Assembly (NCBI RefSeq): GCF_000967425.1
Contig: NZ_FO082820.1
Span: 3,297,501 to 3,361,500 of the forward strand
DNA from: Pseudorhizobium banfieldiae
GTDB lineage: Bacteria > Pseudomonadota > Alphaproteobacteria > Rhizobiales > Rhizobiaceae
Direction: 5' to 3'
DNA length: 64,000 nucleotides
The notes under the pieces: model-generated
Databases searched by the model: none
What the model saw: only the letters and a program-made list of their open reading frames with translations
Told to the model about the DNA's origin: nothing
Program-made: the position numbers and the translations under genes
In this document: piece by piece, positions 17,169 through 28,568 of the stretch
How positions within the stretch are numbered: the first letter of the stretch is position 1
Layout of the letters: every line of letters starts with the position of its first letter

Positions 17169-17198
17169 GCGGTATTTCCTTTCTCAGGGAGACCTGGG

Positions 17199-17519
17199 CT
17201 AGCAGCGCGCGTCCGTGTCGTAGGGCTGGATGATGCAGACCGATCCGGGCGTTTCCTGAAGGATACTGCGGCGAATGGTATATTGCTTCGACCCCTTTTC
17301 CGCCGGCTTGATCGAGCCCGTGGTGATGCGGTCAAATTCTTCCTGCACATGCGCAAGGCGGCGGGCATCGCCGCTATCGGCGACCATGGGTGTCACGATG
17401 AGGGATAGCGCTATTGCCGCCGTGCCGAACAGGAGGGCGATATTCAGGGCGCCGGTCTTGCCCGACCTGTACGACGACCGGTTCCGGACCCGCACAGTCT
17501 TCCACGATTCCTCGTCCAT
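17199..17519 (-). CDS. Single-pass membrane protein upstream of the Flp pilin
   Basis: 106 residues of unknown function. A basic N-terminus (VRVRNRSSYRSGKTG) is followed by one helix at about 25-45 (ALNIALLFGTAAIALSLIV) and a likely periplasmic domain with two Cys (VCIIQPYDTDARC at the C-terminus). The topology, Cys pair and position 30 bases before flp suggest a pilus-associated component, but that is inference. The ATG has GAGG upstream at a long distance. A CtrA-like site lies about 60 bases upstream. Confidence 0.75.
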   Translation of the reverse strand: MDEESWKTVRVRNRSSYRSGKTGALNIALLFGTAAIALSLIVTPMVADSGDARRLAHVQEEFDRITTGSIKPAEKGSKQYTIRRSILQETPGSVCIIQPYDTDARC

Positions 17520-17576
17520 GTCTCAAAGCCTCGACGCAGATACTGCCTTGGTAAGCCTCGAGACTAGGCGAATTGG

Positions 17577-17592
17577 TTAAACGATCTGTTAA
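17577..17592 (-). promoter_or_regulatory. CtrA-like site upstream of the pilin unit
   Basis: GTTAACAGATCGTTTAACC on the minus strand contains two TTAA boxes separated by 8 bases; the CtrA consensus is TTAA-N7-TTAAC, so it is off by one unless read as TTAAC-N6-TTTA. CtrA control of pilin genes is established in alphaproteobacteria such as Caulobacter, which makes the site plausible but unproven. Confidence 0.35.
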
Positions 17593-17629
17593 CGCCGATT
17601 TACGAATAGGCGCAACTGTTACCAGGCTT

Positions 17630-18046
17630 CTACAGGAGATCCTGGAGAAAGGGGATGAGCGGCTCGTCGGCGGGCGGCATAGGGTAGGTGCGGAGGTCGC
17701 GGCTGCGAACCCATTTGATCGCCTGGCCCTCCATCCCCCGTGGAATGCCCTCGTAGCGCCGGCAGATGTAGAGCGGCATCAGCAGATGGAAGGTGTCGTA
17801 GGTGTGGCTGGCGAAAGTGAGCGGAGCCAGGCAGGGGACTTTCGTCGTAACCCCGAGCTCTTCCTGTAGCTCACGGATCAGCGTCTCTTCGGGTGTTTCA
17901 CCCGGCTCCACCTTTCCGCCCGGGAATTCCCAAAGACCTGCCAGTTCCTTTCCTTCCGGCCGCTGCGCCAGGAGGATACGATTGTCGGTGTCGACGAGGG
18001 CGCAGGCCGCGACCAGCAGCATTCGCCGCGGTTGAGATTGCACCAC
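17630..18046 (-). CDS. mutT: 8-oxo-dGTP diphosphatase (MutT, Nudix)
   Basis: 138 residues. The complete Nudix box is visible: GGKVEPGETPEETLIRELQ followed by EELGV (residues about 42-64). The preceding LWEFPGGK is typical of MutT proper, which removes 8-oxo-dGTP from the nucleotide pool. The start is a GTG placed seven bases after GGGAGG; an internal ATG eight codons downstream (MLLVAACA) is an alternative. It lies two bases after the GNAT gene in an argJ-GNAT-mutT operon, a conserved rhizobial arrangement. Confidence 0.95.
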   Translation of the reverse strand: MVQSQPRRMLLVAACALVDTDNRILLAQRPEGKELAGLWEFPGGKVEPGETPEETLIRELQEELGVTTKVPCLAPLTFASHTYDTFHLLMPLYICRRYEGIPRGMEGQAIKWVRSRDLRTYPMPPADEPLIPFLQDLL

Positions 18047-18048
18047 GT

Positions 18049-18828
18049 TTAGGCCTCCCGCCAGTAATGATATTGATAGGCTTGCCGGAAACCGAACTTC
18101 CGATACAGCCCGAGCGCCGCTAAGTTGTCCGCTACGACCTGAATCCAGGCGCTCCGGGCCCCGCTGATGCGGGCCCAGCGCAGGGCGGAGGACAGGATCT
18201 CCGTTCCGCGCCCCTGACCGCGTGCGCTGGCGGCGACGGCAAGTCCCATGACGCCGGCGAGGTCGTTATCCTGGACGCAGAGGGCAACGGCGACCGGTCC
18301 GCCCGCAGAATTCTCGATCGTGAACAGCCCCTTCGCCGGCTTGATGGCGTTGAGTACTTCAGCAAGCGCAGGCTTGAGCGCCGGATCCTCCCCGGCGACC
18401 AGCAGGCTCGCGTCGATGAAGCGACTGACATCATGCGTGGGGAGGTGATCAATCGTATCCGGCAATGCCAGGCGAGCAAGATCCGCCGTCATCACGTTCA
18501 CCGTCTCGAACCGCTTCCAGCCGGCCTCGGACAGGTGCTCGACAAGTTGCGTGGGCGCCAATGGCGTCTCGCGCAGGATGAGCGGCCGACCGTAGGCCTG
18601 GAAGCGCTTGCCCGCCTTCTCGAGGCGCAGGTCCATGTCCCGGAAATCGGAAGGATCGAGCGGCACGACGCAATTGAGGCGTTTGGAGGGATGTCCGCCC
18701 GCAAGCCGGATCTGCCAGCTGCCGTCATAGATCACCGAGGCGGCCGGCCAGGCCCGGAAGCCGACGGCCTCCAGACGGCGGACCAGCGGCAGATTGCTCG
18801 CGGACGGTGTTGCCTGCATCGCCCGCAT
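18049..18828 (-). CDS. GNAT family N-acetyltransferase
   Basis: 259 residues. The C-terminal half has the GNAT fold with the acetyl-CoA loop (LAVAASARGQGRGTEILSSAL, motif A RGQGRG near 205) and the ending NLAALGLYRKFGFRQAYQYHYW. The N-terminal half is a degenerate second domain. Its ATG shares one base with the argJ stop (TGATG), so translation is coupled. The acceptor is unknown; conserved linkage to argJ does not prove a role in arginine synthesis. Confidence 0.9.
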   Translation of the reverse strand: MRAMQATPSASNLPLVRRLEAVGFRAWPAASVIYDGSWQIRLAGGHPSKRLNCVVPLDPSDFRDMDLRLEKAGKRFQAYGRPLILRETPLAPTQLVEHLSEAGWKRFETVNVMTADLARLALPDTIDHLPTHDVSRFIDASLLVAGEDPALKPALAEVLNAIKPAKGLFTIENSAGGPVAVALCVQDNDLAGVMGLAVAASARGQGRGTEILSSALRWARISGARSAWIQVVADNLAALGLYRKFGFRQAYQYHYWREA

Positions 18829-20078
18829 CAGCTCCGGTAGTCGCCGTTGATGGCCACATATTCCTTCGTCAGGTCGCAGGTCCAGACGGTCGCCCGCCCC
18901 TCACCCAGCCCGAGATCCACCCGGACAGGAATGTGCTCTTCTTTCATGACCGCGCTGGCAGCCGCTTCGGAATAGTCCGGATCGCGTTCGCCGTTGACTG
19001 CGACACGGACATCGCCGAACCAGATCGCCAGCCGGTCCCGGTCGGCCATCTCGCCGGCCTTGCCGACCGCCATGACGACGCGACCCCAGTTGGCGTCTTC
19101 GCCGGCCACCGCCGTCTTGACGAGGGGCGAGTTGGCGATGGAAAGCGCGATCCGCTTTGCAGCGGCGCCGGTCTCGGCGCCGGTTACGGTGACCTCCACC
19201 ATCTTGCGAGCACCCTCACCATCGCGAACCACCTGGAGCGCCAAGTCCTTGAGAAGCGCGTTCAGCGCGGCTCGGAACTCCGCCAGTGCCGGGTCCTCGA
19301 CAGAGGTGACCCTCGCCTGTCCGTCGGCCGCGGCGGCACCCGTGGCAAAGAGCATTAGCGTGTCCGAGGTGGAGGTGTCGCTATCGACGGTCACGGAGTT
19401 GAAGGTGGGGCCGACGCCGGCGGACAGCAGCTGCTGCAGTACGTCCGGCGCGATGTCCGCATCGGTCGCGACGAAGGACAGCATGGTCGCCATGTCGGGC
19501 GCGATCATGCCCGCCCCCTTGGCAATGCCGTTGATCGTCACTGTGACGCCACCGATGGCAGCCAAGCGTGTCGCGACCTTCGGATAGGTGTCGGTGGTCA
19601 TAATGGCCTTGGCAGCGTCCAGCCAGAAATCCGGTTCTGCATCGGCATTCATATCGCCGAGCACCCCTGCGAACTTGCCGGCATCCAACGGCTCGCCGAT
19701 CACGCCCGTCGACGCCAGATATACCTCGTTCTCAGCACATCCCACGGCCGAGGCCGCAGACTTCGCCGTCAGTTCCGTCGCGGCCCTGCCCTTGAGGCCG
19801 GTGAAGGCGTTCGCATTGCCCGAATTGACGACGACCGCCCTTGCCTTGCCATGAGGCAAATTCGCGCGGCAGAAATCGACCGGCGCCGAGGGGCATTTGG
19901 AGCGCGTGAATACACCGGCCACCGCTGCCGGCTGGTCAAACACCATGAGCAGAACGTCGGTACGATTCTTGTACTTGATCCCGGCGGCAGCGGTTGCCAT
20001 GCGTAGGCCGCGGATCGGCGGCATGTCCGGGTAGGATTTTGGAGCAAGCGGGGAGACGGAAGCGGACATCGGAGGCAT
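18828..20078 (-). CDS. argJ: Bifunctional glutamate N-acetyltransferase/amino-acid acetyltransferase
   Basis: 416 residues from the first ATG, or 413 from MSASVSP three codons later. ArgJ moves the acetyl group from acetylornithine to glutamate, closing the arginine acetyl cycle. The autoproteolytic site is intact: [16 protein letters not shown] with cleavage between A197 and T198, the latter becoming the catalytic nucleophile of the beta chain. Oxyanion residues lie in STGVIGE. No strong ribosome-binding site decides between the two ATGs. A terminator separates it from the upstream PPIase gene, so it probably has its own promoter or relies on read-through. Confidence 0.96.
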   Translation of the reverse strand: MPPMSASVSPLAPKSYPDMPPIRGLRMATAAAGIKYKNRTDVLLMVFDQPAAVAGVFTRSKCPSAPVDFCRANLPHGKARAVVVNSGNANAFTGLKGRAATELTAKSAASAVGCAENEVYLASTGVIGEPLDAGKFAGVLGDMNADAEPDFWLDAAKAIMTTDTYPKVATRLAAIGGVTVTINGIAKGAGMIAPDMATMLSFVATDADIAPDVLQQLLSAGVGPTFNSVTVDSDTSTSDTLMLFATGAAAADGQARVTSVEDPALAEFRAALNALLKDLALQVVRDGEGARKMVEVTVTGAETGAAAKRIALSIANSPLVKTAVAGEDANWGRVVMAVGKAGEMADRDRLAIWFGDVRVAVNGERDPDYSEAAASAVMKEEHIPVRVDLGLGEGRATVWTCDLTKEYVAINGDYRS

Positions 20079-20096
20079 CCAAACTGAATATGGAAA

Positions 20097-20117
20097 GGCC
20101 CGGAAAACCGGGCCCTT
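20097..20117 (-). terminator. Terminator after the PPIase gene
   Basis: GGCCCGG-AAAA-CCGGGCC, a perfect 7-bp stem with a 4-base loop; on the minus strand it is followed by TTTCC. It lies 10 bases past the PPIase stop codon and before argJ. Confidence 0.75.
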
Positions 20118-20126
20118 GTAAATTAC

Positions 20127-21014
20127 TTACTGCTGAGGCGCGGGCGCTTCGCCGGCTGCGGGATCGGCATCGGGCGCCTTGTTGACGTCCTCATAGCCCT
20201 TGCGCAGCGTCTCGTCCATGATCTCGACCGTCTGCTCCGCCTTGGCCTTCTCGATCAGCGCCAGATACTTGTCGCGCATGACCAGCTGGCGAACCTGCGG
20301 CTCAACCTGTTCCAGCGCCGGGGGCTGGACGTCACGACGGTCCTCAAGCTTGATGACATGGAAGCCGAACTGCGACTGCACCGGCGTCTTCGTGTAGGCA
20401 CCCTTTTCCAGCGCGAAGGCAGCCTCCTCGAATTCTGGGACCATGCGGCCCTTCGAGAACCAGCCGAGGTCGCCACCGTCGTCCTTGTTGGAATCTTCCG
20501 ATTTCGTCTTGGCAAGCTCGGCGAAATCCTTGCCCGCGTCGAGGTCAGCGATGACCGCCTTGGCCTCTTCCTCGGTCTTGACCAGGATATGGCGGGCGTT
20601 GACCTCTTCCTGCTTCGGCAGGGCGGCTATTTCCTTCTCATAGCGTGCCTTGACCTCTTCGTCGGTGACGGCGTCGACAACGTGCTTGCGGAAGTAAGAG
20701 TTATGCAACTCGCGATCCTTGATGTACTCCATCCGCTTCTGGAAATCTTCCGTCTCGGCAAGCCCCTCCTCGGCGGCGCTTTGTGCGAGAAGTTTCACGT
20801 CGATCGCGCCCGACAGGGCAGCCACGCGCTTCTGCTCGTCCGGAAGCTGCTGGAGCTGCGGATCGAGGTTGGCCACGGCCAGGTCGAGCTCGGACTGAAG
20901 GATCTCCAGGTCGCCAACCTTGGCGACGACGGCCTCTTCCTGCGCGAAGGCGGAGGCACCGAAGGAAAGCCCGACAGCAAGGGCAGCCGTGGCGAGAAGT
21001 TTATGGCGCAGCAT
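20127..21014 (-). CDS. Periplasmic PpiC-type peptidyl-prolyl isomerase
   Basis: 295 residues starting MLRHKLLATAALAV with AAGGTGA upstream. A signal peptide (1-23, cut after ASAFA) is followed by a SurA_N-like helical domain (25-130), a parvulin domain at about 135-230 (VNARHILVKTEEEAKAV, DGGDLGWFSKGRMVPEFEEAAF, QFGFHVIKLEDRR), and an acidic Pro/Ala-rich tail. It would help fold exported proteins, which fits its divergent position next to secA. The 38 codons of open frame further upstream lack signal-peptide character. Confidence 0.93.
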   Translation of the reverse strand: MLRHKLLATAALAVGLSFGASAFAQEEAVVAKVGDLEILQSELDLAVANLDPQLQQLPDEQKRVAALSGAIDVKLLAQSAAEEGLAETEDFQKRMEYIKDRELHNSYFRKHVVDAVTDEEVKARYEKEIAALPKQEEVNARHILVKTEEEAKAVIADLDAGKDFAELAKTKSEDSNKDDGGDLGWFSKGRMVPEFEEAAFALEKGAYTKTPVQSQFGFHVIKLEDRRDVQPPALEQVEPQVRQLVMRDKYLALIEKAKAEQTVEIMDETLRKGYEDVNKAPDADPAAGEAPAPQQ

Positions 21015-21119
21015 CAAGTCACCTTTCAAGAATGATTGCCGGTCTCGATATAGCCCGAAGCCGGCCGGAAAGCGTTCACAAACATCGGAATGTGGCCTTT
21101 GTGTATCGGCCGTTACCGT

Positions 21120-21148
21120 TGACATCAAATCGACCCCCTCTTATCTGT
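21120..21148 (+). promoter_or_regulatory. Sigma-70-type promoter for secA
   Basis: TTGACA at 21120-21125 and TATCTG at 21143-21148, 17 bases apart, give a perfect -35 with a fair -10. Transcription would start near 21155, about 110 bases before the secA ATG, inside the divergent spacer. Confidence 0.6.
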
Positions 21149-21263
21149 CACGCAACTTTGCGTCCAGATGGGTTTCCGGGCGTAGCGGGCGATTTTGACG
21201 GTTCTGCAGAGCCGTAGGCCGGCCTGCGATCACAAGTACGTTTAACCAGAAAGGACCATTCGA

Positions 21264-23984
<2,721 letters not shown>

Positions 23985-24006
23985 GCTCCGTCAGCAACAC
24001 ATCGGG

Positions 24007-24029
24007 ATGCCGCCTCCGGGCGGCATTTT
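24007..24029 (+). terminator. Rho-independent terminator of secA
   Basis: ATGCCGCC-TCCG-GGCGGCAT, an 8-bp perfect stem with a 4-base loop, followed by TTTC. It begins 23 bases after the secA stop. Confidence 0.88.
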
Positions 24030-24116
24030 CGCGTGTGCTCCAGTCTGCTCCAAAGGATTGTTAACCCTGTCGTGGCAAGACTGGGCTACCCGGTATTGAG
24101 TTCATGTGAGTAGTGC

Positions 24117-25535
24117 GTGCCGATCATGGCGGTTCTCGAGACAGCGGAGAGATATCTGCCCCGCGGCCTGCGCTCCAGGCTAAGGCCTGTGCTCGACCGG
24201 ACAATCGAGGCGAATACCCTGGACGGCGAGACGGCCCGTGCCCAGCGGCAGGCTCTCGTCGCCTTCGCAATTCGCGTCGTCAGTGCAGCCATCGCCTTCG
24301 TTTCCCAGATCATCCTTGCCCGCCTGATGGGGGAGTTCGAATACGGCATCTTCGCCTTCGTCTGGGTGATCGTCGTTCTGGCAGGAAACCTCTCCTGCCT
24401 CGGCTTCCATACATCCGTCATCCGCTTCCTGCCGCAGCACCAGGCGGACGGTGATCTCGCCTCTGCCCGCGGCCTTCATGTCACGGCGCGCATTTTTGCG
24501 ATGCTCTCAGCAAGCGTGCTTGCGGCACTGGGGTTTATCTTTCTGCGCCTCTTCGCTGACTCTTTCGAAGCCTACTGGCTGGCGCCTCTGTTCCTGGCGC
24601 TCTTCACGCTGCCGATGATCGCGCTTGGCGATGTCCTCGACGGCACCGCACGGGCAAGCGGCTGGACGGTGACGGCCCTGACGCCGACCTTCCTGATCCG
24701 TCCGACCCTGATCCTGCTCTTCATGGTCGGCGCCGTCTGGCTCGGCGCGCCCGACACGGCGGTGACTGCGATGGAAGCCGCTCTTGCCGCAACCTATGTC
24801 ACGACGCTGATCCAGTACATGCGCCTGCGCCAACGGCTGCGGCGCGCCTTCGGCGATGGTCCGCTTCGTCTCAACCCACGCGCCTGGCTCGCCTATTCCT
24901 TGCCGATCTTCCTGATTGACGGGATCGGCTTCCTCCTGACCAATGCTGATGTGGTGGTGGTCGGTCTCTACCTGCCCCCCGACCAGGTGGCGGTCTACTT
25001 TGCTGCGACGAAGACGATCGTGCTCGTCCAGTTCGTCGCCTTCGCCGTCAAGGCTGCGGCTGGCCCGAGGTTCTCCGCCATACTTGCGAGCGGCGAGACC
25101 TCGGAACTGAGGGCATTCGCCGGACAGGCCGCACGCTGGAGCTTTTGGCCCGCTCTCCTGCTGGGCTCGGCCATCCTGCTGGTCGGCGAACACCTGCTCG
25201 CCCTCTTCGGCCCGGCCTTCACGATTGGCTACTGGCTGCTCCCGATCCTCTTTGCGGGCATCCTCGCCAAGTCGCTGGTCGGCCCCGCCGAAGTGCTGCT
25301 CAGCATGGCCGGCCGTCAGAACCTCTGCGTGGTTCTCTACGCGATCGTGCTGGGCGCAAACATTCTGATGAACATCATGCTCATCCCTCGTTTCGGGCTG
25401 AACGGCGCGGCGACCGCGACCGCCTGCGCCATGGCAATCGAGGCGATCCTGCTGCACGTAGCGCTTCGCCGAAGCCTCGGCATCGCCATGTTTGCCTTCG
25501 CCGACCCAATTCCAACTGCAGCAAAGGCCGAATGA
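24117..25535 (+). CDS. Polysaccharide flippase (Wzx/MATE-like membrane protein)
   Basis: 472 residues from a GTG; an ATG three codons later (24126, MAVLETAERYLPRG) is equally possible and neither has a clear ribosome-binding site. About 12-14 hydrophobic segments span residues 45-460, in the pattern of the polysaccharide transport family (QIILARLMGEFEYGIFAFVW near the start, then LTNADVVVVGLYL, MLIPRFGLNGAATATACAM). Such proteins flip lipid-linked oligosaccharides or move exopolysaccharide across the inner membrane. The stop overlaps the start of the next gene (ATGA), so the two products probably act together. Confidence 0.88.
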   Translation: MPIMAVLETAERYLPRGLRSRLRPVLDRTIEANTLDGETARAQRQALVAFAIRVVSAAIAFVSQIILARLMGEFEYGIFAFVWVIVVLAGNLSCLGFHTSVIRFLPQHQADGDLASARGLHVTARIFAMLSASVLAALGFIFLRLFADSFEAYWLAPLFLALFTLPMIALGDVLDGTARASGWTVTALTPTFLIRPTLILLFMVGAVWLGAPDTAVTAMEAALAATYVTTLIQYMRLRQRLRRAFGDGPLRLNPRAWLAYSLPIFLIDGIGFLLTNADVVVVGLYLPPDQVAVYFAATKTIVLVQFVAFAVKAAAGPRFSAILASGETSELRAFAGQAARWSFWPALLLGSAILLVGEHLLALFGPAFTIGYWLLPILFAGILAKSLVGPAEVLLSMAGRQNLCVVLYAIVLGANILMNIMLIPRFGLNGAATATACAMAIEAILLHVALRRSLGIAMFAFADPIPTAAKAE

Positions 25536-26821
25536 CCATGGCCCCCTCCCCCGACAGCCGCCGGCCCATGGATCCCGCAGCTCCTCTCTGGACACCACCC
25601 CTACTGCCGGAGCTGCAGGCAGAACGGCCCCATGCCGACCAACAGATCGAAGTAGGACGCCTGGGACGGGAACTCTGCATCTACCCCGCCTCGCTAGGCT
25701 ACGACCTCCAGCAGGAGCTCGAATTCCTTTCCAACCGGGTAATGGAACCCAACATCTTCTTCAGCGCCCGTCTGCTGGCGCCTGCAATGCCACGGATAGA
25801 GGACAAGCAGGTCCGATTCGCAGTGATCCGCGACGAGAACGAGGGGCACAGCCGCATGCGGCTGCTGATGCCCTTCACGATCGAAAAACCCGGCTTCTCG
25901 ATCGGGCCTGCGATCACCCGAGCATGGGCGAACCCTTTCGGACCTCTGGGAACGCCGCTGGTCGATGCAGAGGGTGCAGCAGAGACGATCGACAACCTTC
26001 TGGACGGTCTTTCGCGACCGGACATGCAGCTTCCTTCAGTGCTTGTCCTGCCCCAGATCCGCGTCAACGGACGCTTCGCCCAGCTGGCGCGCGCCGTTGC
26101 GGTGGGTCGCGACCTGCCGGTGACGCTTGCTGAACCCGGCACACGTCCCATGCTGGAAAGCCTCGATGCTCCGGAGACATACATCAAGCGGGCGGTTTCT
26201 CCTCACCATTACAGGGAAATGCAGCGCCAATGGCGCCGGCTCGCCGAGCACGGGCAGCTGGATTATACAGTCGCCCGTCAACCGGAAGAGGTCCGGCTCC
26301 GCATGGAGGAATTCCTGGCGCTGGAGGCAGCAGGATGGAAGGGGCGCAAGCGCTCCGCCCTCATCAACGACCGCTACCGCGCTGCCTTTGCCCGGGAAGC
26401 CATCACCAATCTCGCCGAAATCGATGCCGTCCGCATCCATACGCTCGACCTCGACGGCCGCGCGATCGCCTCCCTCATCGTCTTCGTCATGGCCGGCGAA
26501 GCCTATACCTGGAAGACGACTTACGACGAGGAATTTGCCGCATGGTCCCCCGGCAAGCTGCTCATGATGAAGCTGACCGAATGGCACCTCGATGACGCCA
26601 ATATCCTGCGTACCGATTCCTGCGCGACCGCCGACCACTCCATCATGAGCCGGATGTGGGAGGAGCGCGAGGAGATGGGGACGCTTGTGATCGGCCTGAC
26701 GCATAATGCCGACAAGGATGTCCGGCAAGTCGCGGCCCAGCTCCACATGTACCGGAGCACGCGAAACATGGCACGTCTGCTGCGGCAGAAGATCCTGTCG
26801 ATCGCCAGGCGACCTGAATAA
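25532..26821 (+). CDS. GNAT/BioF2-like acyltransferase (CelD-like)
   Basis: 429 residues. The ATG overlaps the flippase stop by four bases; a second ATG two codons on is possible. The fold is of the acetyltransferase-6 (FemAB/CelD) type: EFLALEAAGWKGRKRSALI around residue 265, AREAITNLAEIDAVRIHTL, then SLIVFVMAGEAYTWKTTYDEEFA and SPGKLLMMKLTEWHLDD. CelD-like proteins are linked to cellulose or other envelope polysaccharide synthesis, so with the coupled flippase this pair may decorate and export a surface glycan. No glycosyltransferases are adjacent, and the substrate is unknown. Confidence 0.85.
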   Translation: MTMAPSPDSRRPMDPAAPLWTPPLLPELQAERPHADQQIEVGRLGRELCIYPASLGYDLQQELEFLSNRVMEPNIFFSARLLAPAMPRIEDKQVRFAVIRDENEGHSRMRLLMPFTIEKPGFSIGPAITRAWANPFGPLGTPLVDAEGAAETIDNLLDGLSRPDMQLPSVLVLPQIRVNGRFAQLARAVAVGRDLPVTLAEPGTRPMLESLDAPETYIKRAVSPHHYREMQRQWRRLAEHGQLDYTVARQPEEVRLRMEEFLALEAAGWKGRKRSALINDRYRAAFAREAITNLAEIDAVRIHTLDLDGRAIASLIVFVMAGEAYTWKTTYDEEFAAWSPGKLLMMKLTEWHLDDANILRTDSCATADHSIMSRMWEEREEMGTLVIGLTHNADKDVRQVAAQLHMYRSTRNMARLLRQKILSIARRPE

Positions 26822-26824
26822 GGT

Positions 26825-28462
26825 TCATTCCGCTGCCGCACGCAGGCGCAGCATCCGGCGGATCACCTTGCCGCTCGTCGTCAGCGGCAGATCGTCGACG
26901 AAGTCCACCTCCCGGGGGTACTCATGCATCGACAGCCGGTGCTTGACCCAGTCGCGAAGCTCGGCCGCGAGGCGTTCGCTACGCTCGTGCCCCTCGCGAA
27001 GGACGACATAGGCCTTGACGATCTCCGTGCGCAGCGGATCCGGTTTGCCGATCACGGCAGCGAGTCGGACGGCGGGGTGGCCGCTGAGACAATCCTCGAT
27101 TTCCCCCGGGCCGATCCGGTAGCCGGCCGAGGTGATCACGTCGTCGTCCCGCCCGACGAACTCCACGAAGCCTTCTGCGTCCCGGCGCCCTATGTCGCCC
27201 GTCAGTAGCCAACCGTTCCTAACCTTTGCCTCCGTCGCAGCCGGATCGTCCCAGTAGCCGAGGAACATCACCGGGTCGGGCGCCCTGACGGCGATCTCGC
27301 CTTCGACACCATCCGCGACTTCAAGACCTCGTTCATCAAGGACGGCCACGTCATGCCCCGGCACGCTCCTCCCGATAGCACCCGCCTTGGTCACGCCGAG
27401 TGCAGCACAGGAACCGAGAACGAAGTTGCACTCTGTCTGGCCATAGAGCTCGTTGACGGTGACGCGGAGGACGTTGCGGGCCCACTCATAGGTCTCTCGT
27501 CCGAGTGCCTCGCCCGCCGAGGTAATCGTTCGCAGGTGCAGCTCGTAACGGGACCGCGGTTCGGCGACAGACTTCATCAGGCGAAGCGCGGTCGGCGGAA
27601 TGAAGGCGTTGCGGACATCCATCTCGGCGATGATGCGGAAGGCCATGTCAGGGTCGAACTTCTGCGCCGGCGAGGAGACCACCGGTATGCCAAGCATCAG
27701 CGCCGGAAGGAGCACGTTCAACAGGCCGCCGGCCCAGGCCCAGTCGGCGGGTGTCCAGATGCGATCCCCCTCCTGTGGGGCAAACTCATGTCCCAGTTGG
27801 AAACCGGGAATGTGGCCGGCCAGCACTCGATGGCCATGGAGCGCCGCCTTGGGCGGTCCGGTGGTGCCGGACGTGAAGATCATCAGTGCGGGGTCGTCAG
27901 GGCCGGTCGCCGCGACCTCGAACCGCGATGGATGCTGATCCAGCAGATCATTGAACGCCAGCACACCATCCCTGGCGACGGCCCCTCCCGCGACGACGAG
28001 ATGCCGCAGAGCCGGCAGCCTCGCGCGGATTGCCTGCAAGCGCGGCAGGCCGAATTCGTTGGTCACGATTGCCACTGCTTCCGACGCACGCAGCCGATAC
28101 TCCAGGGCATCTTCCCCGAACAGCAGCGCCAATGGCAATGCGATCGCGCCGAGCTTGTAGATCGCCACGTGGGCAACGACCGTATCGAAGCCCTGCGGCA
28201 TTAGAAGCGCCACCCGGTCGCCGCGGCGTATCCCGAGGGACCGCAATCCGTTTGCGAGCGCAGAGGACTTTTCGCGAAGCTCGCCATAGGTCATGGTGAG
28301 GTGCTGCCCATCGGGACTGAAGTGCTGCAGACAGATGCGCGCCGGCTCCTTTTCCGCCCACGCATCGCAAACCATATGGCCAATGTTGAACCTGGTCGGG
28401 ATGCGCCACTCAAAACTGCGAAGGATTTCGTCGTAGGAAGATTGAGCGTTTGGAAGCAGCAT
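26825..28462 (-). CDS. Acyl-CoA synthetase (AMP-forming)
   Basis: 545 residues from the first ATG (MLLPNAQSSYDEIL); a GTG 13 codons upstream is also open. ANL-superfamily ligase: adenylation motif LMIFTSGTTGPPKAALHGH, WTPADWAWAGGL, ELYGQTECNF, hinge VGRDDDVITSAGYRIGPGEI, and the C-terminal catalytic Lys in TTSGKVIRRML. It is most like the medium-chain acyl-CoA/acetoacetyl-like synthetases of alphaproteobacteria; the exact acid is not predictable by eye. It converges on the acyltransferase gene with three bases between stops. Confidence 0.92.
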   Translation of the reverse strand: MLLPNAQSSYDEILRSFEWRIPTRFNIGHMVCDAWAEKEPARICLQHFSPDGQHLTMTYGELREKSSALANGLRSLGIRRGDRVALLMPQGFDTVVAHVAIYKLGAIALPLALLFGEDALEYRLRASEAVAIVTNEFGLPRLQAIRARLPALRHLVVAGGAVARDGVLAFNDLLDQHPSRFEVAATGPDDPALMIFTSGTTGPPKAALHGHRVLAGHIPGFQLGHEFAPQEGDRIWTPADWAWAGGLLNVLLPALMLGIPVVSSPAQKFDPDMAFRIIAEMDVRNAFIPPTALRLMKSVAEPRSRYELHLRTITSAGEALGRETYEWARNVLRVTVNELYGQTECNFVLGSCAALGVTKAGAIGRSVPGHDVAVLDERGLEVADGVEGEIAVRAPDPVMFLGYWDDPAATEAKVRNGWLLTGDIGRRDAEGFVEFVGRDDDVITSAGYRIGPGEIEDCLSGHPAVRLAAVIGKPDPLRTEIVKAYVVLREGHERSERLAAELRDWVKHRLSMHEYPREVDFVDDLPLTTSGKVIRRMLRLRAAAE

Positions 28463-28568
28463 GGCCTGTGTCGCGTTTTCAGCGTTGCAATCTGCTAGCA
28501 CCAGCAGGCCGCGGCCACAAGGAGCAGCCGTGCCTGCCCCCTTGGCCCATCATCATGCGTATCGCAGC

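Noticed and set aside
24507..25598. 363-residue charged open frame on the minus strand
   Set aside because: Antisense shadow of the flippase gene; composition (many His, Arg, Gln, Glu) reflects the complement of membrane-helix codons.
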